Source: Pleurodeles waltl
Lineage: Eukaryota; Chordata; Amphibia; Caudata; Salamandridae
NCBI RefSeq assembly: GCF_031143425.1
Contig: NC_090444.1
Coordinates: 57,965,533 to 58,029,532 of the forward strand
Direction: 5' to 3'
DNA length: 64,000 nt
The position numbers and the translations under genes are program-made. The notes beneath the pieces are model-generated. The model saw only the letters and a list, made by a program, of their open reading frames with translations. It ran no database searches and was not told the origin of the DNA. Shown one piece after another: positions 30,690 to 41,189 of the stretch (position 1 is its first letter; each line of letters opens with the position of its first letter).

Positions 30690-32025
30690 GTACTATTATT
30701 TGCCCAATGGACTTTATTCTTACAGATATAGCACCAAGGCTTTTTATTCTGATGGTTTGAAGAGGATTTAGACCCACCCCAGAAGGTTTTTGTGGGCCTG
30801 ATGAAGACTCTTTGTTTTTATCTGTGTCCCCACTCATGTCATAAGACTTCTTCCATCGTTCTTCTTGTCCTTGTTACCCACTGTATGAGCTGTTCTGCTC
30901 ACCATTGTTCTGACTCATATGTCTGTAAATTTCCCAATTCTTATGGAGAGGTCAGACCTGAGTCTACCAAGTACTGGTGTAACAAGTCAGACACACAGTT
31001 ATTCAAAAATATGTTCTCTCAAAAGAAGATTGTATAAGCCCTCATACACTTTGCTGCCATGTAACCAGCCTTCCAAAGCCTTAACAGAACAGTGCACAAA
31101 GTCTACCCAATCTTGTGAGGACTCTTTTCTGGTTTCTCTGAACTTAATCCTGTATTGTTCAGTGGTTAACCCAAAACCATCCAAGAGTGCAGTCTTGAGA
31201 ATACTGTAATTGTCTGAGTCTTCTTCACTGACAGTGAGAAGTCTATCCCTCCCCTGGTCAGAAAATGTCAACCACAGAATAGCAGACTACTGCCTTTGAG
31301 GGACCCTCTGAACTTTGCAGGCCCTCTCAAGTGCAGCAAGCCCCTTGTCTATGTCATCCCCCACCTTGTATGGGGGAACAATTTTATGCAGATTTCTAGA
31401 ATCAAGTGTCCTCCCTGATCCCATAACTCCAGAAACTGCATCTGCTGCCACTATGGGGAACTAACACCAACCCCTGCCTTTCCCTTTCCACAGCCAAGGC
31501 CTCCCTATCAAGGGCTAGCTGTTGCTGCTGCAGCCTCATCCTGGCCTCCTCCAGGCTCGGTTTCCTGAGCCCTCCATCTTTGGAGTCATCACCTGAAGTT
31601 GAACCATGGAAACCCTCAGACACTGAGGTGATTTGGGAATGGGCAGAGGAAGATCTTTCCCTAGCTTTTTTGACCCTAGTGACCTGACCTTTGGGTGTGA
31701 AGGGAGCCCTACCTGTGTGACTACCCCTCCTACTAAAAGCTACACTACAGGGTCTGCTAGGTGGAAGATCCTTGGGAGAGCCCTCCTCTGAACCTGAAGG
31801 ATGATTCTCTTATTTTAAAGGGTTAGATTCTCCCTCTTCCTCCTCCTCCTCCTGGATATCAGCACGCTCCTGATCATCCTGAAGGAGATGGCTCAAAAGG
31901 AAATTCTTGTTGGGGGTTTTCCTCACATCTAGTTTTCTGGCTGAGCAAAGCCCCTTCAAGTCCTTGAAGGTCATGCCTTCATAGGGAGTACCAATGACCT
32001 CAGCGCTAGGCACAGCGGTAGACAT
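30690..32025 (-). pseudogene. gag: Gmr1 copy C Gag
   Basis: On the minus strand the ATG at 32025 opens a 71-codon frame with a SAP-like core (GMTFKDLKGLC...LLSHLLQDD) followed by a run of Glu. A coiled-coil segment rich in L, Q and E lies at 31460-31560, the capsid-like helices at 30999-31271, and the zinc knuckle near 30700-30740 with C-X2-C-X4-H-X6-C spacing. Frameshifts separate the pieces. The start and N-terminal domain are the best preserved of the three copies. Confidence 0.78.
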
Positions 32026-32061
32026 GATGTGTGTGTGTTAGTGTAGTGTAGAGAAAATCTA

Positions 32062-34130
32062 ATGATGATGTCCCACGGTGGATGGATGATTGCAGTCTGG
32101 TTTGCATTGCTGGATTCTGCCAACAAGCCTTGGCATATGCAAAGCTCGAAGTTAGCGGAACATGGCGCTACCCAGGACCAGGAGGGCCCTGGTGGACTTA
32201 ACCCAGGAGGGGGAGGCAGAGGGTGCTTTCAGCAACTCAGAGAGCCCTCAGAAGACCAGGCAATGCACACAGGAGTCCCACAGCATGGGGACAAAGAAGG
32301 TGCAAAAGGTGCCCCACGCAGCACTACAACAAAGGGATCCCACACCGCCAGAGAACCACGCGGTAAGCTGTGCGTCACAGGAAGGAGTGCTGGGGGCCAG
32401 AGCTGCACAGTGCATGAAGAACTTAATGGAAGGATGCCAACAAGCCTTGGTAACTGCAAAACACATGGTGCACTGGGGTTCTGTCTTGCGTTGGGAGGCA
32501 AGCTCTTACCTCCACCAAAGTTGGACAGCTGAACGTCAGGACCATCTAGACAACTTCAGTCCACCACCCGTGATGCAGGATCCATGCAGCTCATCAGGAG
32601 AGTGGTCCAACACAACCGGTCGTCGTTGCAGAGTGGTGGCTGCTGAAGCAGGGGAGTGACTTCTTCACTCTAAGGGAAATTTCTTCATTTTTCTGGTGCA
32701 GGCTGAAGACAGGCTGTCCTCTGAGGATGAACAACTGGGAAACAGTTGCAGTTGCTGGCAGGAGCTGAAGATACAATGTTGCAGAAGTCATATGTGCTCC
32801 TTTGTTGTAGTTGTAAAGTTTGTGGAGGGTCCAGATGCAGTTTCTTTGGTGAGAAGGTGCAGTAAAGGATGCAAAGGATTCCTGCTGGAGTCTTGCAATC
32901 CGAATCTGAAGAATCACCCATGAGAGAGACACTAAATAGCCCTGGAAGGGGGATTGGTCAACTAAATAGGTAAGCACCTATCAGGGGAAGGCTCTGACGT
33001 CACCTGCTGGCACTTGCCACTCAGATGCTCCCAGAGTTCCCTGCCAACTTGAAATCCAAGATGGCAATAACCAAGGACCCTCTGGAGGAGGTTTGAGCAC
33101 TACCCTTGGGGTGGTCATGGACAGGGGAGTGGTCCCTTCCCCTTCCTTTGTCCAGTTTCATGTCAGAGCAGGGACTGGGGGTCCCTGAGCCGGTGTAGAC
33201 TGGATCATGAAAGGCGGGCACCATCTGTGCCCTTCAAAGCATTTCCAGAGGCTTGGGGAGGCTGCCCCTATCAAGTCTGTAACACCGATTTCCAAAGGGA
33301 GAGGGTGTAATACTCCTCTCCCAAAGGAAATCCTTTGTTCTGCCTTCCTGGGCTTGAGCTGCTCAAGCAACAGGAGGGCAGAAACCTGTCTGAGAGGTGG
33401 CAGCAGGTGGGGCTGCCTGGAAAACCTCAGAAGGCTGGAATGGCGATACAGGGGGTCCTCTAAGGAGCCCCCAGAGTGCATGGAATCATAGAACCAGTGC
33501 TTGCGAAAGCATTGAGGCATGATTCCAAAATGTTTGTTACCAAAAATGCCTATGTTCGGAGTTACCATTATGTAGCTGGACGTAGGTAGTGACCTATGTC
33601 CAGTACACGTGTAAAATGGCACCCCCACTCACGAAGTCTGAGAAAATGGTCCTAGAGGTTGTGGGGGTACATATGCTAGTGCAGGGGTGCCCTCAGACAC
33701 AGGTACTCTGCACCCTGCTCTCAGGGCTGGAGGGCCTGCGATAGGGGTGACATATAAGTGACCTGGTGCAGTGTAAATGGCAGTGAAAGGGTGCATGCAC
33801 CTTTTCACACAGGCTGCAATGACAGTCCTGCAGAAGCCTTTGCATGGGCTCCCTATGGGTAGCAAAAGAAATGCTGCAGCCCATAGGGATCCCCTGGAGC
33901 CCCAATGCCCTGGGTACCTAGGTACCATATACTAGGGACTTGTAAGGGTGTACCAGTATGCCAATTTTAGGTGCAAAACTGGTTTACCAGTATACAGTGC
34001 CAAAATTTAGAGGAGAGAGAGCATAATCACTGGGATCCTGGTTAGCAGGATCCCAGAGAACACAGTCAAGCACACTGACCTCAGGCAGAAAATGGGGGTA
34101 ACCATCACAAAAAGAGGGTACTTTCCTACA
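32062..34130 (-). repeat. Gmr1 copy C 5' LTR (U5 side deleted)
   Basis: The minus-strand LTR starts TGTAGGAAAGTACC at 34130 and aligns with copy A throughout, including the conserved stem-loop at 33576-33603. It is joined to the gag leader at about 32061, so roughly 0.9 kb of LTR plus the primer site is missing. Open frames inside it (for example 32162-32659) are not supported as genes. Confidence 0.85.
33576..33603. repeat. Stem-loop in copy C LTR
   Basis: CTGGACGTAGGT pairs with ACCTATGTCCAG around the loop AGTG, 12 bp with one G-T pair. It is the counterpart of 14324-14355 in copy A. Confidence 0.7.
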
Positions 34131-35640
34131 TTTTGGGATCTCGTTGTTAACATTTATGATGTTTTACTGGCCAAAAAGGATTGCCCACCTTAATTTGTCC
34201 CTATTCTCCCACATGGGGAAGATGTAATTGAAGCCTCTTTCTTTCCCCTTGTTTCCAGAGAGCTCCGGGAGATTCACACAATTGATTGGGCGAAGGTGCA
34301 GGCCCCCATGTTATACCGCAATCATGTACCGTGGGACAAAAGTTCTCTTTACCATATCAGAGCAATTAAATCCCAGCCTCGACCCCACTGCCCAATAAAG
34401 CATGAAGCTAGAGCACCTGTGAGGGAAATCCTCTCACAGCAGGAGTAACAGGGTGTAATTGAGCCCTTTGTCTCACCAATGAATAACTCTTTTTTCCCCG
34501 TAGCTAAACCAGACCATTCATATATAGTAGTCTTAGACTATAGACATTTAAATAGTTATACACATACATTTACCATTCAAAATGCACATAGCATAGCACT
34601 CATTAATAATATAGGGGATCATTACGACCTTGTAGGGCGGCATCAGCGCCCGCCAAGATCTGACCGCTGTGTGTCCTCCAATGCGGCCGCACCCACGCCA
34701 CGGCCATTTGGAAATCCCCGCTGGGCCGGCGGGCAGAAACCTGGTTTCCGCCCAGCGGCCCAGCGGGGATCACGGCAGCAACATAGGAGCCGGCTCCAAA
34801 TGGAGCCGGCGGTGTTGCGGCCGTGCGACGGGTGCAGTTGCACCCGTCGCGCTTTTCACTGTCTGCATAGCAGACAGCGAAAAAGCTGCATGGGGCCCTG
34901 TCAGGGGGCCCCTGCACTGCCCAAGCCAGTGGCATGGGCAGTGCAGGGGCCCCCAGGGGCCCCACAACTCCCCATTCTGCCAGCCTTTTCCTGGCGGTGC
35001 AAACCGCCAGAAAAAGGCTGGCAGTCGGGGACTCGTAATCCCCTGGGCAGCGCTGCAAGCAGCGCTGTCCAGGCGGATTATCACCGCCGGAGCAAAAGTG
35101 GTGGAATACCGCCGCGGTCGCAATACGCCTGGAAGCACCGCCAGCCTGTTGGCGGTGCTTCCGTCATTTTAGCCCTGGCGGTCTCGTACCGCCAGGGCCA
35201 AAATGACCCCCATAGTGCGCAAAACATACAAAACAACCTTGGATATTTCCAATGGTTTTTCCTGCCAAAATATAGCGCCTGAGAGTAGGGGCCTAATAAG
35301 TTTCAGCACCACAGGCTCCCAAAAAAGGTTTTGCCTGTTCCCCCAGAACTGTGTTCAGCAGCACACAGCATTGACCATGAAGCAATGTTCTATGTAGATG
35401 ACATCACCTTATGAATGATGGTCTCGTTCAACATGTAAGATGGGTCGGCTGCATTGTTGTGGGATTTGCCAAATTGGGCTACAAATTTAATTTAAAAAAA
35501 TGAAAATAGCTTTCCTTTGTGTCCTATTTTTAGGATATGAATTGTCTGATGAAGGCAATAGACTAGCGCCCCCATTTTTAGAGAAATGCACACAATTACA
35601 ATCACCAAATACCATCAAAAAACTCTAGTCAATTTTGGTC
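34131..35640 (+). pseudogene. pol: B2 reverse transcriptase
   Basis: Remnant of the foamy-like RT. After copy C the coding match resumes with the end of protease. RT motifs follow: EPFVSPMNNSFFPVAKPDHS and VLDYRHLN (34470-34560), then, after a nine-hairpin MITE (34615-35211), TYKTTLDISNGF (about 35222-35260) and FYVDDI (about 35388-35405). The YVDD catalytic pair is intact here, whereas B1 has YVDN. Stops (for example after FYVDDITL) and indels make it non-functional. Confidence 0.82.
34615..35211. mobile_element. GC-rich MITE made of nine consecutive hairpins
   Basis: A 597-bp insertion in B2 RT between ATAG duplications (34611-34614 and 35212-35215). B1 has a single ATAG at the equivalent site. 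Ends: GGGATCATTACGACC and, reversed, GGGGGTCATTTTGGCC. Inside are nine back-to-back hairpins of 9-22 bp stems (listed in the findings). Ala/Arg/Gly/Pro-rich open frames on both strands reflect composition. Confidence 0.8.
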
Positions 35641-35799
35641 TTTTTAAATTTTGGCAGAACATCCATACCAGATTGTGCACAATGCATCAAACCATTATAT
35701 GATTTGATATGCCCTGACTTTTCATGCAAATATTGAACAGTCAAACACACATCCATTCTCAGAGCAGCTAAACACTTACACATAAGAAACAAAACAGAT

Positions 35800-36740
35800 T
35801 TGGTCATCAGAGTAATTGCTGGAGCCATTGGTTTTACCTAGTTAACATGCAATGAAGGTGATACTGTCCTGATTGGATACAAATCACACTTGTACTCTAC
35901 AACAGAACAAAGCTTTGGTCCCACAGAAAAAATCTCTGACTGCTGTTCATAGGGCTGTCATTAAAGAGAGACCTCTCACCCAGGGGAAATGCATTATTGT
36001 CGTATCTACAATTCCAGCCCTTGAGGCTGTTACCAAAGCCAGCGTTCTTAAAACTAAGGCACTACATCCACATTGGATTCAAAGGGCAACGTCTCTGATG
36101 GCCACTGATGTTGATTATGTTTTCGACCCAAAATTACAAACTCAAGAATTCCTACAATATGAACTTGAACATCCAGTTCCAGCAAACACATTGCCTATTG
36201 AAGATAATCAAATAATTATCTACACTGATGGCTCAGCCCACAGTAGGCACTAAACATCAATACTCCGGTGCATGATCAGTCATGAGTGGCTACATGACGG
36301 ATGGTGAATTCCATCTACAACACACTTGCACACAGACCTTAGGGGACTGCACTGCACAACCAGCAGAGCTGAAGACTCTGTTAATGGCACTAGAACACAC
36401 AGATCCTGGACAGTTACAATAATTATCTGTGATTTGTACTACTCCGTCCAGTCCTTCAATGAATATCTGTATTACTGGCAGCAGAATGGGTTCAGAGATT
36501 TGAAAGGTAACACCATTACCATTAAATACAGACTTCTGTGGGATAAAGTAGCGGATCTGAAAGAAATGCTACCCAGTGTCCATGTAGTACATACATTGCG
36601 ACAGCAATGTGTTGGAACACACATTGCTGTCAATACCTTGGCTAATGAAACAGCCAAGTCAACAGTAGCTATGGCTTCTGTTGCTGCAATAACTCACTCA
36701 CTGATGAGATTGGATGATGAAACCCTGACTGCTGTGAAAG
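35800..36740 (+). pseudogene. pol: B2 RNase H
   Basis: The domain that would degrade template RNA. The plus strand shows a connection segment, then IIYTDGSAHS near 36215-36245, and the NEYLYYWQQNGFRDLKG block (36455-36505) and ADLKEMLPSVHVVHTL typical of foamy-like RNase H. The catalytic Asp in YTDGSA is kept, unlike B1. A TAA at 36251 and frameshifts interrupt it. Confidence 0.78.
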
Positions 36741-37680
36741 ATGCGGCTGAAGGCAAACCAATGCTGAAGGCATATCCTGCTAAATATTCCTACCGCATAT
36801 CTAGCCTCAATACTGACAATCGTGTGATCCCCAACAAATATCAAAGACCTGAATTGATTTAAGCATCGCATGAGTGGGTTGCTTCTGCCCATGCTGGTGT
36901 GGTGGATACGATTTCCTTGTTACAAGCCTGTTACTTGTGGCCAGATATATACAATGAGACCAAGCAGTATGTCCTTTGTTTTGATGTCAGTCAACAAATA
37001 AAATAGTCCACCGTCAAATGCCTACTGCAGACACCCCTCCTACTTTCTAACAAACCTTTACAATGTGTGTACCTGGACCATTGTGGTTCCTTGACACCTG
37101 ATTGGGCCTACAAATACATTTTAGTCGCTATTGACTCCTGCTTCAGATTTCTATGGGTATGGCCACAGCGCTTGGCTGATGCTCAAACTGTAAAGATTTG
37201 CAAGTCTTCATTGGCACAAATGCAGTTGTGGCTTTCCACTCAAACCAGGGCCCTGCTTTTGCCTCAAGGGCTTTCAGGGATGCCATGGCTTCATTAGGGG
37301 GTCCAACTGTATTATTCGTCTCCATTTCATCCTGAGGGAAATAGTGTTGTGGAGCAAAGAAACAGGGATTTTAAGCAATCCTTAACAGCAGAGTATTAGG
37401 CATGGGTCATAGTTGGCTTAATCACCTGTATGGAGTCCAGAGAGGCCTTGAAGGACAGTTCCATGACGACAACGCATCTGTCAGTGCTGCCTTCGTTAGA
37501 ATAGGGATGCACCAATAACACCAACATTCCCAAGGTTGGGCATCCAGTGCATGGAAACATTGCTGTGAAAAAAGGAGTTTGGTCCTTCTTATTGTGCACT
37601 GGTTCTATTCCTGGGAATACACAATACCAGAACTGTCATACTACCACCACTGCCTATATGCTTGGGGCAGAAAAATATGT
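36741..37680 (+). pseudogene. pol: B2 integrase, truncated
   Basis: Matches B1 integrase from the zinc domain (ASHEWVASAHAG near 36865, Cys pair partly lost as CFDVSQQ) through the core (YLDHCGSLTPD near 37070). The second core Asp lies in a frameshifted region near 37240. NSVVEQRN with the Glu is near 37345. The C-terminal part near 37530-37670 still aligns with B1 56000-56090. The match then ends and no env is seen. Confidence 0.75.
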
Positions 37681-39359
37681 GCTGGCCCTCAAAAAAATAA
37701 GTGCTGGTGCTGCGCACCAGAAAGAGCAAGCACACATTAAGCACTGTATGTAAAACCTCTTGCTATAAAGGCCACATAGACTCTCGTGTAAATGACATGG
37801 ACTTTAAATTAGATCTAATGAGATGAAATGACATTTTGTTATAAAGATTAGTAAGAATCATGGGGTGCATTTTCAAAAAGACTGTATATTAGCTACTTTC
37901 AAAAGTGACAAGTATTAGGCCAATCCATAGTAAAAGATATTTGGAGAGAAATGCAGGATGATCTGAAGTGTATGGTATTAAATGTGGTAAATGAAAAGGG
38001 TGTTGGAGAATTAATGGGGATAGCCAATATTAAAAGAGCTATGAGGGAGCTAGGTATCGTTCAAGGTTGTTATGAGCAGCTGCATGTGAGTTTTTATAAA
38101 CAGATAAATATTCCTTAATAGGTCCTTTATAGATAAGTGATCAGCCACACTTCTGTTTTCAAAACGGATCTTAATTACTGTTAATTTGCGTAAGAAAACT
38201 ACTATGTATATTTTTGTTTTATTTTTGATATGTGAAAAGTTTATATGGCTTGTGACACATCTGAAATAGACATATAAATAACCACCTATTGCATGCTGTT
38301 TTCAGAATTGCTAATTGTACAAAGTTTGTATCTCTTTTCACAAAGTGTGGTGCCAGTGTTCTGTTGATACTATTGATACTAACCAAGCCTATGTGTACGA
38401 AGAGTTTCTCAGTGTATGTTGTCAGTGCCATATGGTGATTTCTTTCTTACTCACTGTGTCCTTGTTTGCTTCCAGAGTACCCCACAGCAGTCTGAATCCA
38501 GCCACACATGAAGCTCAGGCTCTACCCTTGGTACCAGATTGATTGTGTTTCCTCGCTTCCTTCGCCTCCACCTCTCCAATAAGAAAGTCTACATTCTAAG
38601 TTTGCCGCCAGGGTGTTTGTGGGATATTGATTCTCTGCTCACTACTTGTACTGCTTCACAGCTTAGAATAATGATGGGATAATGCCTCTTTAGTATCAAA
38701 TGTTAGCCATGTGCTCACTGAATCAGATATATGGAGCACACCTTCAAGGATAATTATTCTGTTTTATTTAAAAAAATCACTTTTGATAAAATATTGCCAA
38801 ATTTCATTCAATTATTATTTGAAATTATTTATATGTCAATTTTCTAACGAATCCTCAATCTGTTACACTGCCTTGTTTGCTTCTCAATATATTTTATAAT
38901 GTAGGAGCTGTGCTGTGCTTCCATGTAGGTGTTCACCTGGTAAAATAAAATGAATATAGTAACGCATATGAAATATAGCTCTTGAAAGATTACAGTTTTT
39001 ATTATACTAAATTTATGAAAACCGTTACAATTGGATCCACATCGTCCTTCAAACATTCTTTTTTACACTTACTGTAATTGATAATGTACATCAACCTCAG
39101 GTCTGGTTTTTCCATTTGCCAATCATGTGTTTTGGGAAGAGAAACTCCAAAATGGTAAGTATTAAAGTGCCCAAAACACCACAAACTCAACACAAATGCT
39201 GAAACAATCTGCAGCACAGCCAGGTTCCGCCAGACCACAGGCCCCTCAAATGGTCAATGCAGATGAGGGGTTAGAACACAAAACTGTTGAGCTGGTCTAT
39301 CTCCTTACAGGGAAAGGACTTTATGGTGGAACACCACCCTGATACAGAACACACCAATA
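37681..39359. other. Mostly unrecognised DNA
   Basis: A/T-rich sequence without clear mobile-element ends. One 69-codon open stretch (37909-38118) has protein-like composition and is listed separately. Other short open frames look random. Confidence 0.4.
37909..38118 (+). other. Orphan open stretch of 69 codons, no ATG at its start
   Basis: Open between a TGA (37906-37908) and a TAA (38116-38118). The predicted peptide mixes charged and hydrophobic residues (SIVKDIWREMQDDLK near the start). GTGAGT, a splice-donor-like string, lies near its end. It may be a fragment of an old exon or element protein. I do not recognise it. Confidence 0.25.
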
Positions 39360-40370
39360 CTGATGGTCTGTCCAGGTTCTTTCACCTTAGTGATGAGAAC
39401 TCCCAACAGGTTGGGTACTTCTCCCCTCTTTCAGCACTTTCAGCTGGAAGGGACACATGGTAGAGCTTGCATTCTTGGCGTGGTTTCCCTTGAATTTCTG
39501 TCTCTGCTTCCTGTATTTTTGACTGTGTGCTTGACTTTTGTTTCGGCTGATTTTGGTACTCAAAGCACTTTACCACTGTGACCAGTGGTAATGTGCAAGT
39601 GCTCTCTGTCTAAATTGTATTGGTGATTGGCTTTTCCGTGATTGACATATTTTATTCACAAGTAAGTCCTTGGTAAAGTTTACTAGAGGTGCCCAGAGCC
39701 TGTAAATCAAATAATACTACTGGGCCCACAGCACTGAGTGTGCCACCCACATGAGTAACCCTGTAAATATGTCTCAGACCTGCCACTGCAGTGTCTGTGT
39801 CTGCCGTTTTAAACTGACGGTTTGACTAAGGATGCTTTTCCAGAAACGGACGCATCCCTCCCCTAGGAGGAAAGAATTTACCCATTGCTTACCCGGTGGA
39901 GAAAGAATCAACGGACAGCCTCACTTGCGAATAAGGAATCGACACATCACTTGCTTTTCCAATGCACATTTGCCCCTGCAATTTATTTTTGATCCATACC
40001 AGGTACTTTGTGCTAAAACAACACATCCATTGATTCTTATGCATTAAGACTCTTTTTACTTTAAAAACTGATATCCTTTCTTGTGTATGTTGGATTTTGT
40101 TGTGTTGATCTCGTTTAATTTACATAAATATTGGCTATTGCTCTAAACTGGTATGGAGCCCTTTTGTGGTGTTTTCACTGTGTTAATGTGTGTGTTTGTG
40201 CAAATAATTTACATATTGCCTCTGAGATAAGCCTGACTGCTTGTGCCAAGCTACCAAGCGGGGGAGCAGGTGTTATGTGAGCTGTGTATCTCCCTTACCC
40301 TGGCTAGAGTGAGGGTCAATACTTGGACAGGGTGTAGACTGACTGGCAACTAAAGACCCCATTTCTAACA
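39360..40370 (-). repeat. LTR-like dispersed repeat, minus strand
   Basis: The minus strand begins TGTTAGAAATGGGGTC at 40370, a plausible LTR start. The sequence downstream lacks coding motifs and ends indistinctly near 39360. Probably a solo or truncated LTR of another gypsy family. Confidence 0.4.
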
Positions 40371-41000
40371 ATAACTCTCTCATCTCACCTTACCTCATTG
40401 GCTAATACAGTCTCTGTTATACCTGTCCGGCATTTACCTTTAACTCCCAAAACACAATAGTAGAGCCCTGGATTATGACAAAGCATATAACCGGGCAAAT
40501 TTTGGAGTGACAGACCCGATTATCCGATGTGCACTTTTGCAGGACAAAGCCAGTGGTCATACAATAAAGGATTATTGGTGCTGACATCTGGCAGCCAGAC
40601 TGTTAGGGGGGGCTGACTCCCATGTGTTTGGTGGAGGAATGTTCCTACTGTGATGCACCCTTAATTTATTGTACGCAACAACTTTGTGTGTTGTTGTTCT
40701 AGCTAATGTTCTTTCTCTGAAAATTGGAGTTAGGGAAGCATTATTCAGAACTGAGAAATAAAGTTGTCTTTTAGGTTAAAGGGTGCCACGGTCACAAATC
40801 TTATTTGTACAGTTGTATCAATATGGTCAGAAGGGTCTCATGGTTGGGCAAGCCCCTAAACGACTATCAGGTGACTATGTAGTTGTGATTTTTAATAGTA
40901 CATATACTGCCAGCCAACTGTTAAGAAAAGTTAAGGTCAACTAGAGACACTCTTTTGGTGTTACACCTCTTCCTTTGCTTTTTTGTAGGCATTTTTTGCC
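40371..41000. other. No recognisable feature
   Basis: Spacer between an LTR-like repeat and the LINE remnant. It may include the LINE 5' region, but I see no motif. Confidence 0.3.
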
Positions 41001-41189
41001 AAGTGAATCTGTATGTCACTCAGTGCCAGTGACAAAGATGATCACTCTGTTAAGGAAACCTTTAATGTCCCTATATGTAACAATTCTGATGCCTTGAGTA
41101 ACTTAGAAGTCAATGATTGCATGACCCTTCCAAAGTCTACTCATGTGGATAACAATAACGGGGTGGGATTTGACCATCACTGCTGGAAC

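Larger units (their letters stand above)
29878..34130 (-). mobile_element. Gmr1-like element, copy C, internally deleted
   Basis: A 4253-bp insertion bounded by TGTAGGA...TCCTACA and 5-bp duplications TTTTG. On the minus strand it has a long 5' LTR (34130 to about 32062) that has lost its U5 end and primer site, then gag and protease remnants, and then only a 71-bp piece with both LTR termini (29878-29948). Integrase, RT and RNase H are absent. Confidence 0.9.
25412..37680 (+). mobile_element. Foamy-like endogenous retrovirus B2, decayed and 3'-truncated
   Basis: An older relative of provirus B1. It has a 5' LTR (25412-26441), a primer site, a gag remnant (27472-29600), a protease remnant, RT, RNase H and integrase, and disappears near 37680 before env. 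It is split by MITEs (26541-27467, 27793-28731, 34615-35211) and by Gmr1 copy C (29878-34130). Removing these lets the two sides align with B1 without gaps at the junctions. Many stops and indels are present. Confidence 0.85.

Noticed and set aside
32162..32659. 165-codon plus-strand frame
   Set aside because: It lies in copy C LTR sequence, opposite to the element strand, without any domain.
34615..35211. Nine hairpins read as a CRISPR-like array
   Set aside because: There is no repeated unit or spacer structure. Each hairpin differs in sequence and the whole is a bounded insertion with a target duplication.
34479..35282. 267-codon plus-strand frame
   Set aside because: It fuses a short RT piece of B2 with the nine-hairpin MITE. 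The middle is composition-driven.
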